Below, in pieces: positions 36,550-45,451 of a stretch of DNA of 64,000 nt. This DNA comes from Pseudomonadota bacterium (lineage in GTDB: Bacteria > Desulfobacterota > Syntrophorhabdia > Syntrophorhabdales > Syntrophorhabdaceae), in contig JAPLKB010000034.1 in assembly GCA_026388275.1 (NCBI GenBank), forward strand, positions 1 through 64,000, in the 5' to 3' direction. The notes beneath the pieces were generated by a model, which saw nothing but the letters and a program-made list of their open reading frames with translations, was not told the origin of the DNA and ran no database searches. Numbering within the stretch: position 1 is the first letter of the stretch; the number at the start of each line of letters is the position of its first letter. Both the position numbers and the translations under genes were made by a program.

Positions 36550-38784
36550 TTAATCCATCAGCACCTGCAGGAGCTGGTTAGTATAGGCAAGCCGTTCTCC
36601 CATACGATGAATTATAAACCTGTGAAAGGCAGCGGCCAGCTCAGGTTCTTTTTCCTCCATACTGCGTAAAGCTTCAACTGTTAATTTGAAAAAGACACTT
36701 TGTTTTATTGTTACTACAGATGCCGTTGATGGGAGGCTCAGGTAGAGTCCCAGTTCTCCAACTACCGTACCCGGGCCCATGGTCCGTAAACGGACTGTTT
36801 GACCATATTCATTGCGAAGCGTTACAGTTACCTGACCGGATTCAAGATAGTAGAGGGAATGAGGAGGATCGCCCTGTTTTATCAGGTAATAGCCTTCAGG
36901 AACTTCCTGCCGCTCAAGATAATGAAGAAAATGGTCTATTCTGACTGAAGACAGGAGAAAATCCTGTAGTTGATCTTCAAGGTTCTGTTTTTTCTCAATA
37001 CAAACCGAATCAATGCTGCATAAAATCTCATTTTCACACCACTCCATGCCAAGGTCGAGGTCAGGAAACATATGGAAGGACTCATCGTCCATGAAATCAA
37101 AACCACCCCTTTTGAACTGGTTGAAAAGTTCCGCTGATATCTGTGTAAATACAAGAACATAGCTATGTACCTCAGCGTGCTGCCTCATCTTGCTGAAACT
37201 ATTTACTGCCGATGAATCGACGCCGTTCACAAGTCTGAAATCAAGGATGACTGAGCGAAGAGGCATCATAATCCGATCATTTGCTCTTTTGCGTATATCC
37301 TCGAATAAATTATTGGCAGTGCCGAAGAAAATAAAACCCTGAAGTTTCAGGATATAAATTTCCTCTCCTTTCTCATCAAGGACTTGCTGCTGATGCGGAG
37401 CACGGTCTACGTTGCTGTGATAATTGATACCTGAAAGGGCATGTTTTATCACATTAACGTGGCTGTATCGCACTACAAAGATTATGATGGCTATAAGTAT
37501 GCCTGCCCCTACCCCTTCGATAAAACCTAAAGCCCCTATGACTACGAGTATAAGGATTATAAGGAAGCAATCAAGCCTGGGGAGCTTGAACCAGGCTTCA
37601 TATAGCCATTGATACAGGAAGGCAAAGCCGAGGTAAAGCAGCACACTGCCCATAATTGGTCTTGGGAAATAAGATAAAAGGGAACTTCCGAAAAAGATAA
37701 TGGAACCGCACATGGCTGCGGAAAATAGCCCTACCATTCTATTGTTTGCCCCCATGGAATATCTGAGAGTGGAAAGGCTAAGCGAGTGAAAACCGGCAGT
37801 GCCGCCGAAAAGACCTGCCATGAAGTCAGCAGCCCCAACTGATCTGAGTTCCCGGTTAAGGTCAATTTCTTCCCGCACGACAAGCTCAAGGCTGCTCGCA
37901 TTGAGCAGCATGGAAACGCAGCAGATTATTGGAATAGTCCCTATGTTTCCGATCTGCGTTAAAATCAGCGGCCAGTTAATCTGCGAAAAAGATGACAATG
38001 ATAAGGGGTATCTAAATTCTATCTTTTGAAATGCTTCTATAAGCCACCCCTGTGCCCGCACTTCGCTTAAGGGAATATGAGCTGTAACCATAATGAGATA
38101 AAAAAGACCAAAGGAAGCGCAAAGCCAAAGGGGCATAACAAGATAGTGTTTCCGCCATCGAAGAATCAAAAACAAAATAATGGCAAGGAAGAGACCCGGA
38201 AACCACTTGATCAAGATATCAGGCTGGGCAAGATAAAGCAGATTGGCAATGGCAAGCGTTTTCCCTGTCATTACACTGAATGCTCCCTTGACCAGCAGTA
38301 AACCGGTGCCGGCGAGGAATCCCCCTATTACAGGGTAAGGAATAAACCGTATAAGATTGCCTGCCTTTAAAAAACCGAGGATAAGAAAAAAAAGTCCCGT
38401 GGCAAGAGATGTTAAAATAATCACGGCAACAACGGTTACAAAAACAGCTTCCCCTGTTCCCTTGCCCTGCATTGCAGAAGCAATGAAAGACGCAATAAGG
38501 GCAAGAATTACCGCTGGAATTTCCTGGGGGTGCACTACAGTACCTTTGTAAGAACTTGTAATTGCTGTAAAAACACCCATTATAAAAGCGCCGAAAAGAA
38601 TAAGGCTGACACCGCGGGACATAAAATCAGACAAAGGGCCTGCAAATATAAGGGCAGAAAAAGCTGTGCCCATGGTGATTGTGATAACCCCGGAGATTAG
38701 CCCTGCAGTCAAATTTGTAAAAAATTTACCAGGGTTAAATCGGTTTTTTAAAAGTTGTTCCGGTTTATTGGCATTGCCGGGCAT
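36550..38784 (-). CDS. SulP anion permease fused to STAS and cyclic-nucleotide-binding domains
   Basis: 744 residues in three parts. Residues ~20-435 form a SulP transporter (FIPYPVIGGFLAGTG; GFHSLSLSTLRYSMGANNR). A STAS domain follows at ~470-590 (LRSVILDFRLVNGVDSSAVN). The C-terminus (~620-735) is a cNMP-binding fold (YLIKQGDPPHSLYYLESGQV and GPGTVVGELGLYLSLP). SulP proteins carry sulfate, bicarbonate or organic acids. The tail suggests control by cAMP or another nucleotide. The RxA phosphate-binding pattern appears as LPSTASV, so nucleotide binding may be weak or lost. Confidence 0.88.
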   Translation of the reverse strand: MPGNANKPEQLLKNRFNPGKFFTNLTAGLISGVITITMGTAFSALIFAGPLSDFMSRGVSLILFGAFIMGVFTAITSSYKGTVVHPQEIPAVILALIASFIASAMQGKGTGEAVFVTVVAVIILTSLATGLFFLILGFLKAGNLIRFIPYPVIGGFLAGTGLLLVKGAFSVMTGKTLAIANLLYLAQPDILIKWFPGLFLAIILFLILRWRKHYLVMPLWLCASFGLFYLIMVTAHIPLSEVRAQGWLIEAFQKIEFRYPLSLSSFSQINWPLILTQIGNIGTIPIICCVSMLLNASSLELVVREEIDLNRELRSVGAADFMAGLFGGTAGFHSLSLSTLRYSMGANNRMVGLFSAAMCGSIIFFGSSLLSYFPRPIMGSVLLYLGFAFLYQWLYEAWFKLPRLDCFLIILILVVIGALGFIEGVGAGILIAIIIFVVRYSHVNVIKHALSGINYHSNVDRAPHQQQVLDEKGEEIYILKLQGFIFFGTANNLFEDIRKRANDRIMMPLRSVILDFRLVNGVDSSAVNSFSKMRQHAEVHSYVLVFTQISAELFNQFKRGGFDFMDDESFHMFPDLDLGMEWCENEILCSIDSVCIEKKQNLEDQLQDFLLSSVRIDHFLHYLERQEVPEGYYLIKQGDPPHSLYYLESGQVTVTLRNEYGQTVRLRTMGPGTVVGELGLYLSLPSTASVVTIKQSVFFKLTVEALRSMEEKEPELAAAFHRFIIHRMGERLAYTNQLLQVLMD

Positions 38785-38995
38785 TTTTCATAACATACCG
38801 GTATAGCAGGACAATGTCAAGGGGGTATAAAGAATGTTGGATAATTTCTTCAGCTCCCTTAAGAGGAGGATGTTCTGTAAAGCCTCTCAGTGATAGTTTG
38901 TTTTTCCTGTATTATTTATATCCTGATGCGGTAAAATGAATTTACAGAAGTTGAGAAGTAGATTCGCAATACAGTTCAAATAAAGAGGGAAGTTC

Positions 38996-39154
38996 ATGGT
39001 AAATGTGGATCGATACGGCAACACATCCTCAGCATCCATCCCTATTGCACTGCACGAAGCACTGCAGACCGGTCGGATTAAAGCGGGTGATGTGGTGGTA
39101 CTGACGGGTTTTGGAGCAGGTTTAACCTGGGGTGCAGTTGTAATCAGGTGGTAA
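38996..39154 (+). pseudogene. C-terminal fragment of 3-oxoacyl-ACP synthase III
   Basis: Fifty-two codons from ATG to TAA read [18 protein letters not shown] and end in [17 protein letters not shown], the unmistakable last part of FabH with the catalytic asparagine (YGNTS). The catalytic cysteine and histidine lie in the missing N-terminal part. The sequence before the ATG does not continue the match. It ends 66 bases before the acyl-CoA synthetase gene. Confidence 0.85.
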
Positions 39155-39220
39155 GGCTGGCTCATTTTATCTGCCTTAGAATAAATGGTTATCAGACAAC
39201 CTGAATGAGGTGCTTATTTT

Positions 39221-41365
39221 ATGGAAAAACTTTTCTATCCACAATCAATAGTTATTATCGGACTGTCGGCTAAGGCTAATAATATTCCCAAGCTGATTCT
39301 GGAGAATCTCCTGCGATGGGGTTACAGGGGACGCATATTTGGAGTAAATCCAAAGAACGACGAGTTGAACGTCAGCGGGATCAAGATGTATAAGGAGGTT
39401 GAAGACCTGCCGGAAATTCCTGATCTTGCGGTATGCCTTATACCTGCCCGCTTTGTACCTGAGTCGGTTGAAAAATGCGGAAAGTTCGGAATCACACGAA
39501 TGGCCATTTTATCGGGAGGATTTTCAGAATTCGGAGATGAGGGTAAAAATCTATCATCTGTTCTTTTAAAAACTGCCCGGAAGTATAATATCAAGTTTGT
39601 GGGTCCAAACTGTATTGCAGTGGCAAATACCGGAAATGGTCTCTGCCTTCCCTTCGTCCCGATTTACCCACCCGCCAGGGGAGGAATGTCCATTATAACC
39701 CAGAGCGGCGGCGTCGGTCTCATGCTCTTCAACCTGCTCGCTGATGAAAATGTGGGCATGGCAAAGTTTATCAGCATCGGAAATAAGCTTGACCTTGATG
39801 AAGCAGATTTTCTTGAGTACCTGGACCAGGACCCTGAGACAGATACTATTTGTATGTACCTTGAAAGCATCAGCAATGGAAATCGTCTTATTCAGGTCGC
39901 TAAAAAGGTCAGGAAACCTATAATAGTCTATAAATCGAATACCACATCGGCCGGAGGAAGGGCTGCATTAAGCCATACCAGCGCACTCAGTAATGATGAG
40001 GATATTATAGATGCAGCTTTTGAGGAAGCTGGGATTATTAGAATACACAATTTCGGGGACCTTGTGGCTGTTGCCAAAGCTTTCGTGCTTCCTCCAATGC
40101 GTGGAAATCGGATTATGGTTATGAGTCCGGCCGGCGGGTTCGCCGTTATGGGTGCAGACTTGTGTGAAAAGGCAGGCTTTGAGTTTGCCGATCCCGGTGA
40201 AGAGTTCTATAATAGTTTGAATAAGTTTGCCAATGCAGGGGTAATCAAATTTTCCAATCCACTCGACATGGGAGATATTTATGATCCACATATGGTAGCC
40301 CATGTAAATTACGAGGTAATGCACAATGATAATGTTGATGGTGCAATTTATATCGGTCAGAAGCCGAAGATGCCTGAAGGAAATAATGTTTTTACCGGTC
40401 TGTTTTTGACGGACTTGTCAAAGGAAACTTACGGCTCAATTCTTTCATCAGGGAAACCACTGGGGGTATGTCTCTATGGACTTTCCGGGTACCTGCATAC
40501 AGTAAAGGAATATTCGAACTATCCGATTTTTAATAATCCCGAAGAGATGGTGCGAGCACTCTCCTTCCAGAAAGACTGGCATACAAGAAGGTATATCGAT
40601 CAAGAGGCGCCTCCAACGAACTCATATTTTAATAAAGACGATCTTCGAAAGTGGATCGATGCTCATGGAGAGGTAATCGGTGAAGATGCCCTTGAACTGC
40701 TTCGCATGTCAGGCATATCCGCAGCCGTCTCAGATATTGCAAGGAATGAGCAAGATGCAGTTGAACTGGCAAAAGAGATCGGATACCCGGTTGCAATGAA
40801 GGTTGTATCTCCCGATGCTCTCCACAAGACCGATGCCGGTGGGGTTGTCGTTGGGGTCAGAGATGAGAAGGGGGTTAAGAGATATTTTTCGCAAATACGT
40901 CAGAATCTTGAAGAATATAAGAAGGGCGCTAGTTTTGAGGGGATACGGATACAGGCAATGGCCGATGAAGGCTACGATATGTTCATCGGAGGCAAATTCG
41001 ATAAATCTTTCGGTCCCGTAGTCATTTTCGGTTTCGGAGGCATATATGTGGAAGTTTTCAAAGATGTTCAAACCTGCCTGTGCCCTGCCAATGCACAGTT
41101 TGTAAGGAAAAAGATCGAATCTCTTAAATCTTATGCACTTCTGAAGGGAGCCCGGGGTATGGAACCTGCAGATATTGATGGATACGTTAGTTCCGTTGTG
41201 AGAGTATCGTGGATACTTGCAGAATTCCCGGAAATAAAAGAAATGGATGTCAATCCTTTACGACTCCTTAAGGACGGATCAGGCGTCTGTGCCCTCGATG
41301 CCCGCATGGTTGTGGATAAAAAACCTTTTAGAATATTTTCCTTCAATGAAAAGATTCAGCCATAA
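39221..41365 (+). CDS. ADP-forming acyl-CoA (acetyl-CoA) synthetase, fused subunits
   Basis: 714 residues. The N-terminal CoA-binding domain (SIVIIGLSAKANNIPKL) and succinyl-CoA-ligase-like domains (ITQSGGVGLMLFNLL; LSHTSALSNDEDIIDAAFEE, with the phosphohistidine) are followed by an ATP-grasp domain (EIGYPVAMKVVSPDALHKTD, GGVVVGV). It couples acyl-CoA cleavage to ATP formation, fitting energy saving in an anaerobic acid oxidiser. Gene remnants abut it on both sides. Confidence 0.9.
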   Translation: MEKLFYPQSIVIIGLSAKANNIPKLILENLLRWGYRGRIFGVNPKNDELNVSGIKMYKEVEDLPEIPDLAVCLIPARFVPESVEKCGKFGITRMAILSGGFSEFGDEGKNLSSVLLKTARKYNIKFVGPNCIAVANTGNGLCLPFVPIYPPARGGMSIITQSGGVGLMLFNLLADENVGMAKFISIGNKLDLDEADFLEYLDQDPETDTICMYLESISNGNRLIQVAKKVRKPIIVYKSNTTSAGGRAALSHTSALSNDEDIIDAAFEEAGIIRIHNFGDLVAVAKAFVLPPMRGNRIMVMSPAGGFAVMGADLCEKAGFEFADPGEEFYNSLNKFANAGVIKFSNPLDMGDIYDPHMVAHVNYEVMHNDNVDGAIYIGQKPKMPEGNNVFTGLFLTDLSKETYGSILSSGKPLGVCLYGLSGYLHTVKEYSNYPIFNNPEEMVRALSFQKDWHTRRYIDQEAPPTNSYFNKDDLRKWIDAHGEVIGEDALELLRMSGISAAVSDIARNEQDAVELAKEIGYPVAMKVVSPDALHKTDAGGVVVGVRDEKGVKRYFSQIRQNLEEYKKGASFEGIRIQAMADEGYDMFIGGKFDKSFGPVVIFGFGGIYVEVFKDVQTCLCPANAQFVRKKIESLKSYALLKGARGMEPADIDGYVSSVVRVSWILAEFPEIKEMDVNPLRLLKDGSGVCALDARMVVDKKPFRIFSFNEKIQP

Positions 41366-41507
41366 ATACATATTCGGTTCCGACTTCCCGGGCGTTCCCG
41401 GCGTAAAAAAGAACTATGAAGCCATAAAAAACTCATCCAGGACGACAGAGCCATGGAACTGATCGGCTTTCAAAATGCCTATGAGCTCTTCGGCTTCTGG
41501 AAGTAAA
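41357..41507 (+). pseudogene. frameshifted C-terminal fragment of an amidohydrolase
   Basis: The first frame reads HKYIFGSDFPGVPGVKKNYE. After the A run near 41428 the sense moves to a second frame reading LIQDDRAMELIGFQNAYELF and then GFWK-stop. Together these make the C-terminal part of a TIM-barrel amidohydrolase (Amidohydro_2, FGSDFPG motif). The match begins right at the stop codon of the synthetase, as if a deletion joined the two. Confidence 0.8.
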
Positions 41508-41724
41508 TAACATGCGTGACAGGTGATATTGTTTATAAGAAATACAGTCTTGAGCTTCTGCATGATGCAGGCAAGATCTTCAGGTATAATTTTCTGTATA
41601 CATTTCTCTACAACAAATATAGAATAAACGATATAGAATAATTTAAATAGTGACGATAGTTATTGCAACAGAGGTTCAGCAATGTAAATGCAGCATGTTC
41701 ATCTTTAAAAAAAGGGGGACATCA

Positions 41725-44286
41725 ATGAACACGGTGGCAAAACATGTACTGAACATCTACAAAAATTCCTGTAAAACAAAAAAGTTACAGGAAGAGTTAT
41801 ACACAGTCCTGACACAGCTTTTTGATATAATGTTTCTGGCAGGCGGAATTTTCGGGGGTATTGCGCTTCTTTTTTCAATCTACCGGTCAATAAATTACGG
41901 ATGGTACCCTGCAGTCTTTTTACACACAGGTATGTATCTCTTTGCCATGGTAATTCTCTTTTTTCGCCGACGAATATCTGTCATTTTCATGTTTTCAGCA
42001 TTGCTTAGTCTTATCTGTGTAGATGTCCTGTATTCTCTTATCAACATGGGGCTTGCAAGCGCCGGTTTTGCCAGCCTCACCGTACTTTGTATCTTCGCAG
42101 GGGTTTTCCTCGGTGTAAGAGCGGGAATCATAGCTATGTGCGCCAGCATCCTGACAGCATCATTAATCGGCGCTGGCATTTGCACAGGCATGATCAACAT
42201 GAAGCCCGATATTATCAATCATATATCAGCGCCCGTTGGATGGATTGTACAGATCGCATGTTTTGTTGTGTATGTAATGCCGCTCATTCTTGCAATAAAC
42301 AGCATACAACAAAAAATGGTCAGGTCTTTGAGTGAATCAAGGGAAACAAACGAGAAACTTCAGGCTGAAATACTGGTAAGGAGAAGGGCCGTAGAAGAAT
42401 TACAGGAGAGTGAGAAAAAATACCGTAACATCTTCGAAAATGCAGTAGAAGGTATTTTTCAGGCTACTCCGGATGGCGAGGTACTAAATGTAAATCCTTC
42501 CCTGGCACGGATGGCCGGCTTTGCCTCTCCGCAGGATATGGTTAAAAACATCAAAGACCTTAATCAGTTCTATGTTGATTCCCAGGACAGGGATCATCTT
42601 AAAAAAATCATAAGCGAACAGGGATATGTTGAAGGTTTTGAGGTGCAGTTGTACAGGCAAGACAGAAGTATCGCATGGATCTCCATGAACGCCCGCGCTG
42701 TTTGTAGCGGGGAAGGCCATTGCGTATACCTTGAAGGAAGCATAGAGGACATATCTAAACGGAAGTCTGCCGAGATTGCACTTCGTGAGTCAGAGGAAAA
42801 ATACCGCACTGTGGTGGAAAATTCACTTGTAGGGTCCTTTATTATTCAGGACGGCCTCTTCAGATTCGTCAATCCCCTGTTCTGCAAGATATCAGGATAT
42901 ACCTATAATGAAATTATTGACAAATTGAGCCCACTGGATATTATCCTTCCCGATGAACGGGAAAAAATACGAAAAAACCTCGAAAGCCGCATGGATGGCA
43001 ATACATGTCAAAGTGAATATGAATTAAAGGTAGTCAGAAAGGACGGCAAGGTTATTACAATAAAAATTCTGGGAAATTTTATCATTTACAATGGAAGACC
43101 GGCTTCCTTTGGGACGCTGATTGACATTACAAAAGAGGTAGCACTTGAGTCACAGCTCCGTCAGGCCCAGAAGATGGAGGCTATTGGCACGCTCGCCGGC
43201 GGCATTGCCCATGATTTCAATAATATCATTACTGCCCTGATAGGATTCGGAACCCTCCTGCAAATGAAAATGGATAGAACAGACCCCTTAAGGATATATG
43301 TGGAACAGATACTGTCAGCGTCCCGGAAGGCGGCAAGCCTTACGCAAAGCCTCCTGGCCTTCAGCAGGCAGCAGCCCATCACTTTAAAACCATTAAACGT
43401 CAATAATGCCGTCAGGGGATCTGAGAAACTTCTGCAACGTCTCATTACTGAGGATATTGCATTTACAACCGATCTGGGCGCGGAGGATATTACAATTATG
43501 GCAGATGCAAGCCAGATTGACCAAATCCTTTTTAATCTCGTTTCCAATGCGAGAGATGCAATGCCGAGAGGAGGAAATTTAATTATCACAACAAAAGCTG
43601 TTGAACTGGACAGAGAGTTTGTATTAGCTCACGGGTTCGGTGAAACAGGACAGTATGCACTCATTGCCGTATCGGATACAGGTACAGGCATGGACACAAA
43701 GACAAAAGAAAATATCTTCGACCCCTTCTTTACAACTAAAGCTATCGGAAAGGGTACAGGACTCGGTCTATCCACTGTCTACGGGATTGTAAAGCAGCAC
43801 GGCGGATACATCACTACCGACAGTTGGCCAAACAAAGGGACTATCTTCAACGTCTATCTTCCTGTAGTCAAAAGCGCTGTCCATAATATACAGCCTTCGG
43901 TTGAACTTATGAAAGGTGGAAGAGAGACAATTCTTGTTGCAGAGGATGATGAGGACGTGAGGCTTTTTGTTAAAGACATTCTCAGTGAACACGGCTATAC
44001 GGTTATCGAGGCAGTTAATGGAAATGAAGCAATTGAAAGATTCAGAGAACACAAAGGTATATCACTCTTAGTTCTCGATTCTATTATGCCGCGCAAGAAC
44101 GGTATAGATGTTTATAATGCAACAAAGATATTTGCGCCTGACATTAAAGCCCTCTTTATGAGCGGATATACACTCGACATGGTGTCTGACAAGGGTGTTG
44201 AGCAAAGCGAATATGATTTTATCAAAAAACCTCTGCTGCCAGATGAATTACTGAAAAAAGTGCGGGAAATACTCGACAGACAATAA
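41725..44286 (+). CDS. membrane hybrid sensor histidine kinase
   Basis: About 853 residues. Five or six membrane helices occupy about residues 25-190, then a short coiled coil, two PAS domains (each opening with E-E/K-KYR), an H-box (AGGIAHDFNNIITALIGFG), a HATPase (NLVSNARDAMP, DTGTGMD, GTGLGLSTVYGIVKQHGG) and a receiver domain (VAEDDED, phospho-acceptor D in LLVLDSIMP). The signal is unknown. The ATG at 41725 follows AGGGGGAC; the longer frame from 41650 has no ribosome binding site. Confidence 0.9.
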   Translation: MNTVAKHVLNIYKNSCKTKKLQEELYTVLTQLFDIMFLAGGIFGGIALLFSIYRSINYGWYPAVFLHTGMYLFAMVILFFRRRISVIFMFSALLSLICVDVLYSLINMGLASAGFASLTVLCIFAGVFLGVRAGIIAMCASILTASLIGAGICTGMINMKPDIINHISAPVGWIVQIACFVVYVMPLILAINSIQQKMVRSLSESRETNEKLQAEILVRRRAVEELQESEKKYRNIFENAVEGIFQATPDGEVLNVNPSLARMAGFASPQDMVKNIKDLNQFYVDSQDRDHLKKIISEQGYVEGFEVQLYRQDRSIAWISMNARAVCSGEGHCVYLEGSIEDISKRKSAEIALRESEEKYRTVVENSLVGSFIIQDGLFRFVNPLFCKISGYTYNEIIDKLSPLDIILPDEREKIRKNLESRMDGNTCQSEYELKVVRKDGKVITIKILGNFIIYNGRPASFGTLIDITKEVALESQLRQAQKMEAIGTLAGGIAHDFNNIITALIGFGTLLQMKMDRTDPLRIYVEQILSASRKAASLTQSLLAFSRQQPITLKPLNVNNAVRGSEKLLQRLITEDIAFTTDLGAEDITIMADASQIDQILFNLVSNARDAMPRGGNLIITTKAVELDREFVLAHGFGETGQYALIAVSDTGTGMDTKTKENIFDPFFTTKAIGKGTGLGLSTVYGIVKQHGGYITTDSWPNKGTIFNVYLPVVKSAVHNIQPSVELMKGGRETILVAEDDEDVRLFVKDILSEHGYTVIEAVNGNEAIERFREHKGISLLVLDSIMPRKNGIDVYNATKIFAPDIKALFMSGYTLDMVSDKGVEQSEYDFIKKPLLPDELLKKVREILDRQ

Positions 44287-44365
44287 TAAAACAACGGGAT
44301 TATACATACCAATTCTGTTTCAGACATAGCACCCAAGGGGTACCCGGGCATACAGGGGTTTGTTT

Positions 44366-44460
44366 AGCTCACACAGTGAGCGAGAAGGGGAGGCTCCGAC
44401 GGCCGGGGCACCCACAGAGCGGGTCGTGGTGGAGGGGGCGACGCAAGCCCCGGGAATAGG
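44366..44460 (+). ncRNA. candidate structured RNA, unit 1
   Basis: Order of elements: hairpin GCTCAC-ACA-GTGAGC, CGAGAAGGGGAGGCTCCGAC, a variable insert, GGTGGAG, and hairpin GGGGC-GACGCAA-GCCCC. CTCC of the first block can pair with GGAG after the insert. The same layout returns about 150 bases later. The closest class I can recall is the HEARO/omega-RNA group, but I cannot check this. No IscB/IsrB gene is nearby. Confidence 0.5.
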
Positions 44461-44520
44461 AGAACATACGGATGAGTGAATGCGGAAGCTCCACATCTGA
44501 AGGTTGTAAGGTGTTAACCA

Positions 44521-44597
44521 GCCCATTCTTGGGCGCGAGGGGAAGGCTCCGACAGCTTTGCTGGTGGAGGGGGCGACGCAAGCCCCAGTAATAGCGG
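44521..44597 (+). ncRNA. candidate structured RNA, unit 2
   Basis: Hairpin GCCCA-TTCT-TGGGC, GCGAGGGGAAGGCTCCGAC, then a short stem CAGC-TTT-GCTG, GGTGGAG and the identical GGGGC-GACGCAA-GCCCC hairpin. The first hairpin and the insert differ from unit 1 yet still pair. Confidence 0.5.
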
Positions 44598-44635
44598 AGA
44601 GGCAACGAAGTTATATGATTGAAGGCTAATCGGTA

Positions 44636-45451
44636 TCATAGATACTCTCTTCTTAACTGTTCAATAATATCATCTGTCAGTCTTTCCGATTTTCTCAACT
44701 CTGCGAACTTGTCGAGGAGGTCATCCACCGTGAGCCGCACCTTTTCCTTTTCTGAAATATCATCGATAATCCGGCCCTGGTGCATCATGATCGTACGGGT
44801 TCCCAATTCAAGTGCCTGCTGCATGCTGTGCGTTACCATGAGGGCTGTAAGATTCCCCCGTTCAATAAAGGTTTTTGTCAATTTAATGATTTGAGAGGCC
44901 GATTTCGGGTCAAGGGCTGCCGTATGCTCATCAAGAAGAAGAACTTGGGGCTCCCGTATTACAGCCATAAGAAGGCTTACTGCCTGACGTTGCCCTCCGG
45001 AAAGTGTACCGATGACAGTGTCTATCCTTTCCTCAAGTTGCATTTCAAGTTCTGCCAGCCTCTTTTTGAATAAATCCCTGCGTTCCCGGTTTAGTCCTAA
45101 TTTCGGATAGTGCCGCTTGCCCCTGAGAAATGCGAGAAGGAGATTCTCGGCTATGGTCATGTCCGGGGCAGTTCCCATAAAAGGATTCTGAAAAACCCTC
45201 GCAATAGAATGAGCCCTTTTAAAATCTTTCTTTTTTGTAATATCTTCTCCTGCAAGCATAATGGTCCCGGAATCAGGCATTATCGCGCCTGCCACCATAT
45301 TGAGCAGCGTCGATTTCCCTGATCCGTTGGTACCGATAACTGTGACAAATTCGCCTTCCCTGATTTCAAGGCTAACATCCTTCAACGCATAAACCTCATT
45401 AATCGTGTGTGCGTTAAACCTTTTATGAATACTGCTTAGCTCTATCATCAT
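44636..45451 (-). CDS. ABC transporter ATPase, TrpXYZ-like importer
   Basis: 271 residues with Walker A GTNGSGKSTLLN, signature LSGGQRQAVSLLMA, Walker B VLLLDEHTAALD and the switch histidine VTHSMQQAL. It powers the permease encoded immediately upstream (adjacent, no gap). The family goes with ABC_sub_bind binding proteins and often imports aromatic amino acids or their analogues. Confidence 0.9.
   Translation of the reverse strand: MMIELSSIHKRFNAHTINEVYALKDVSLEIREGEFVTVIGTNGSGKSTLLNMVAGAIMPDSGTIMLAGEDITKKKDFKRAHSIARVFQNPFMGTAPDMTIAENLLLAFLRGKRHYPKLGLNRERRDLFKKRLAELEMQLEERIDTVIGTLSGGQRQAVSLLMAVIREPQVLLLDEHTAALDPKSASQIIKLTKTFIERGNLTALMVTHSMQQALELGTRTIMMHQGRIIDDISEKEKVRLTVDDLLDKFAELRKSERLTDDIIEQLRREYL

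Noticed and set aside
38887-39165. 92-codon frame on the minus strand
   Set aside because: Opposite strand of the fabH fragment, whose plus-strand translation is a clear family match.
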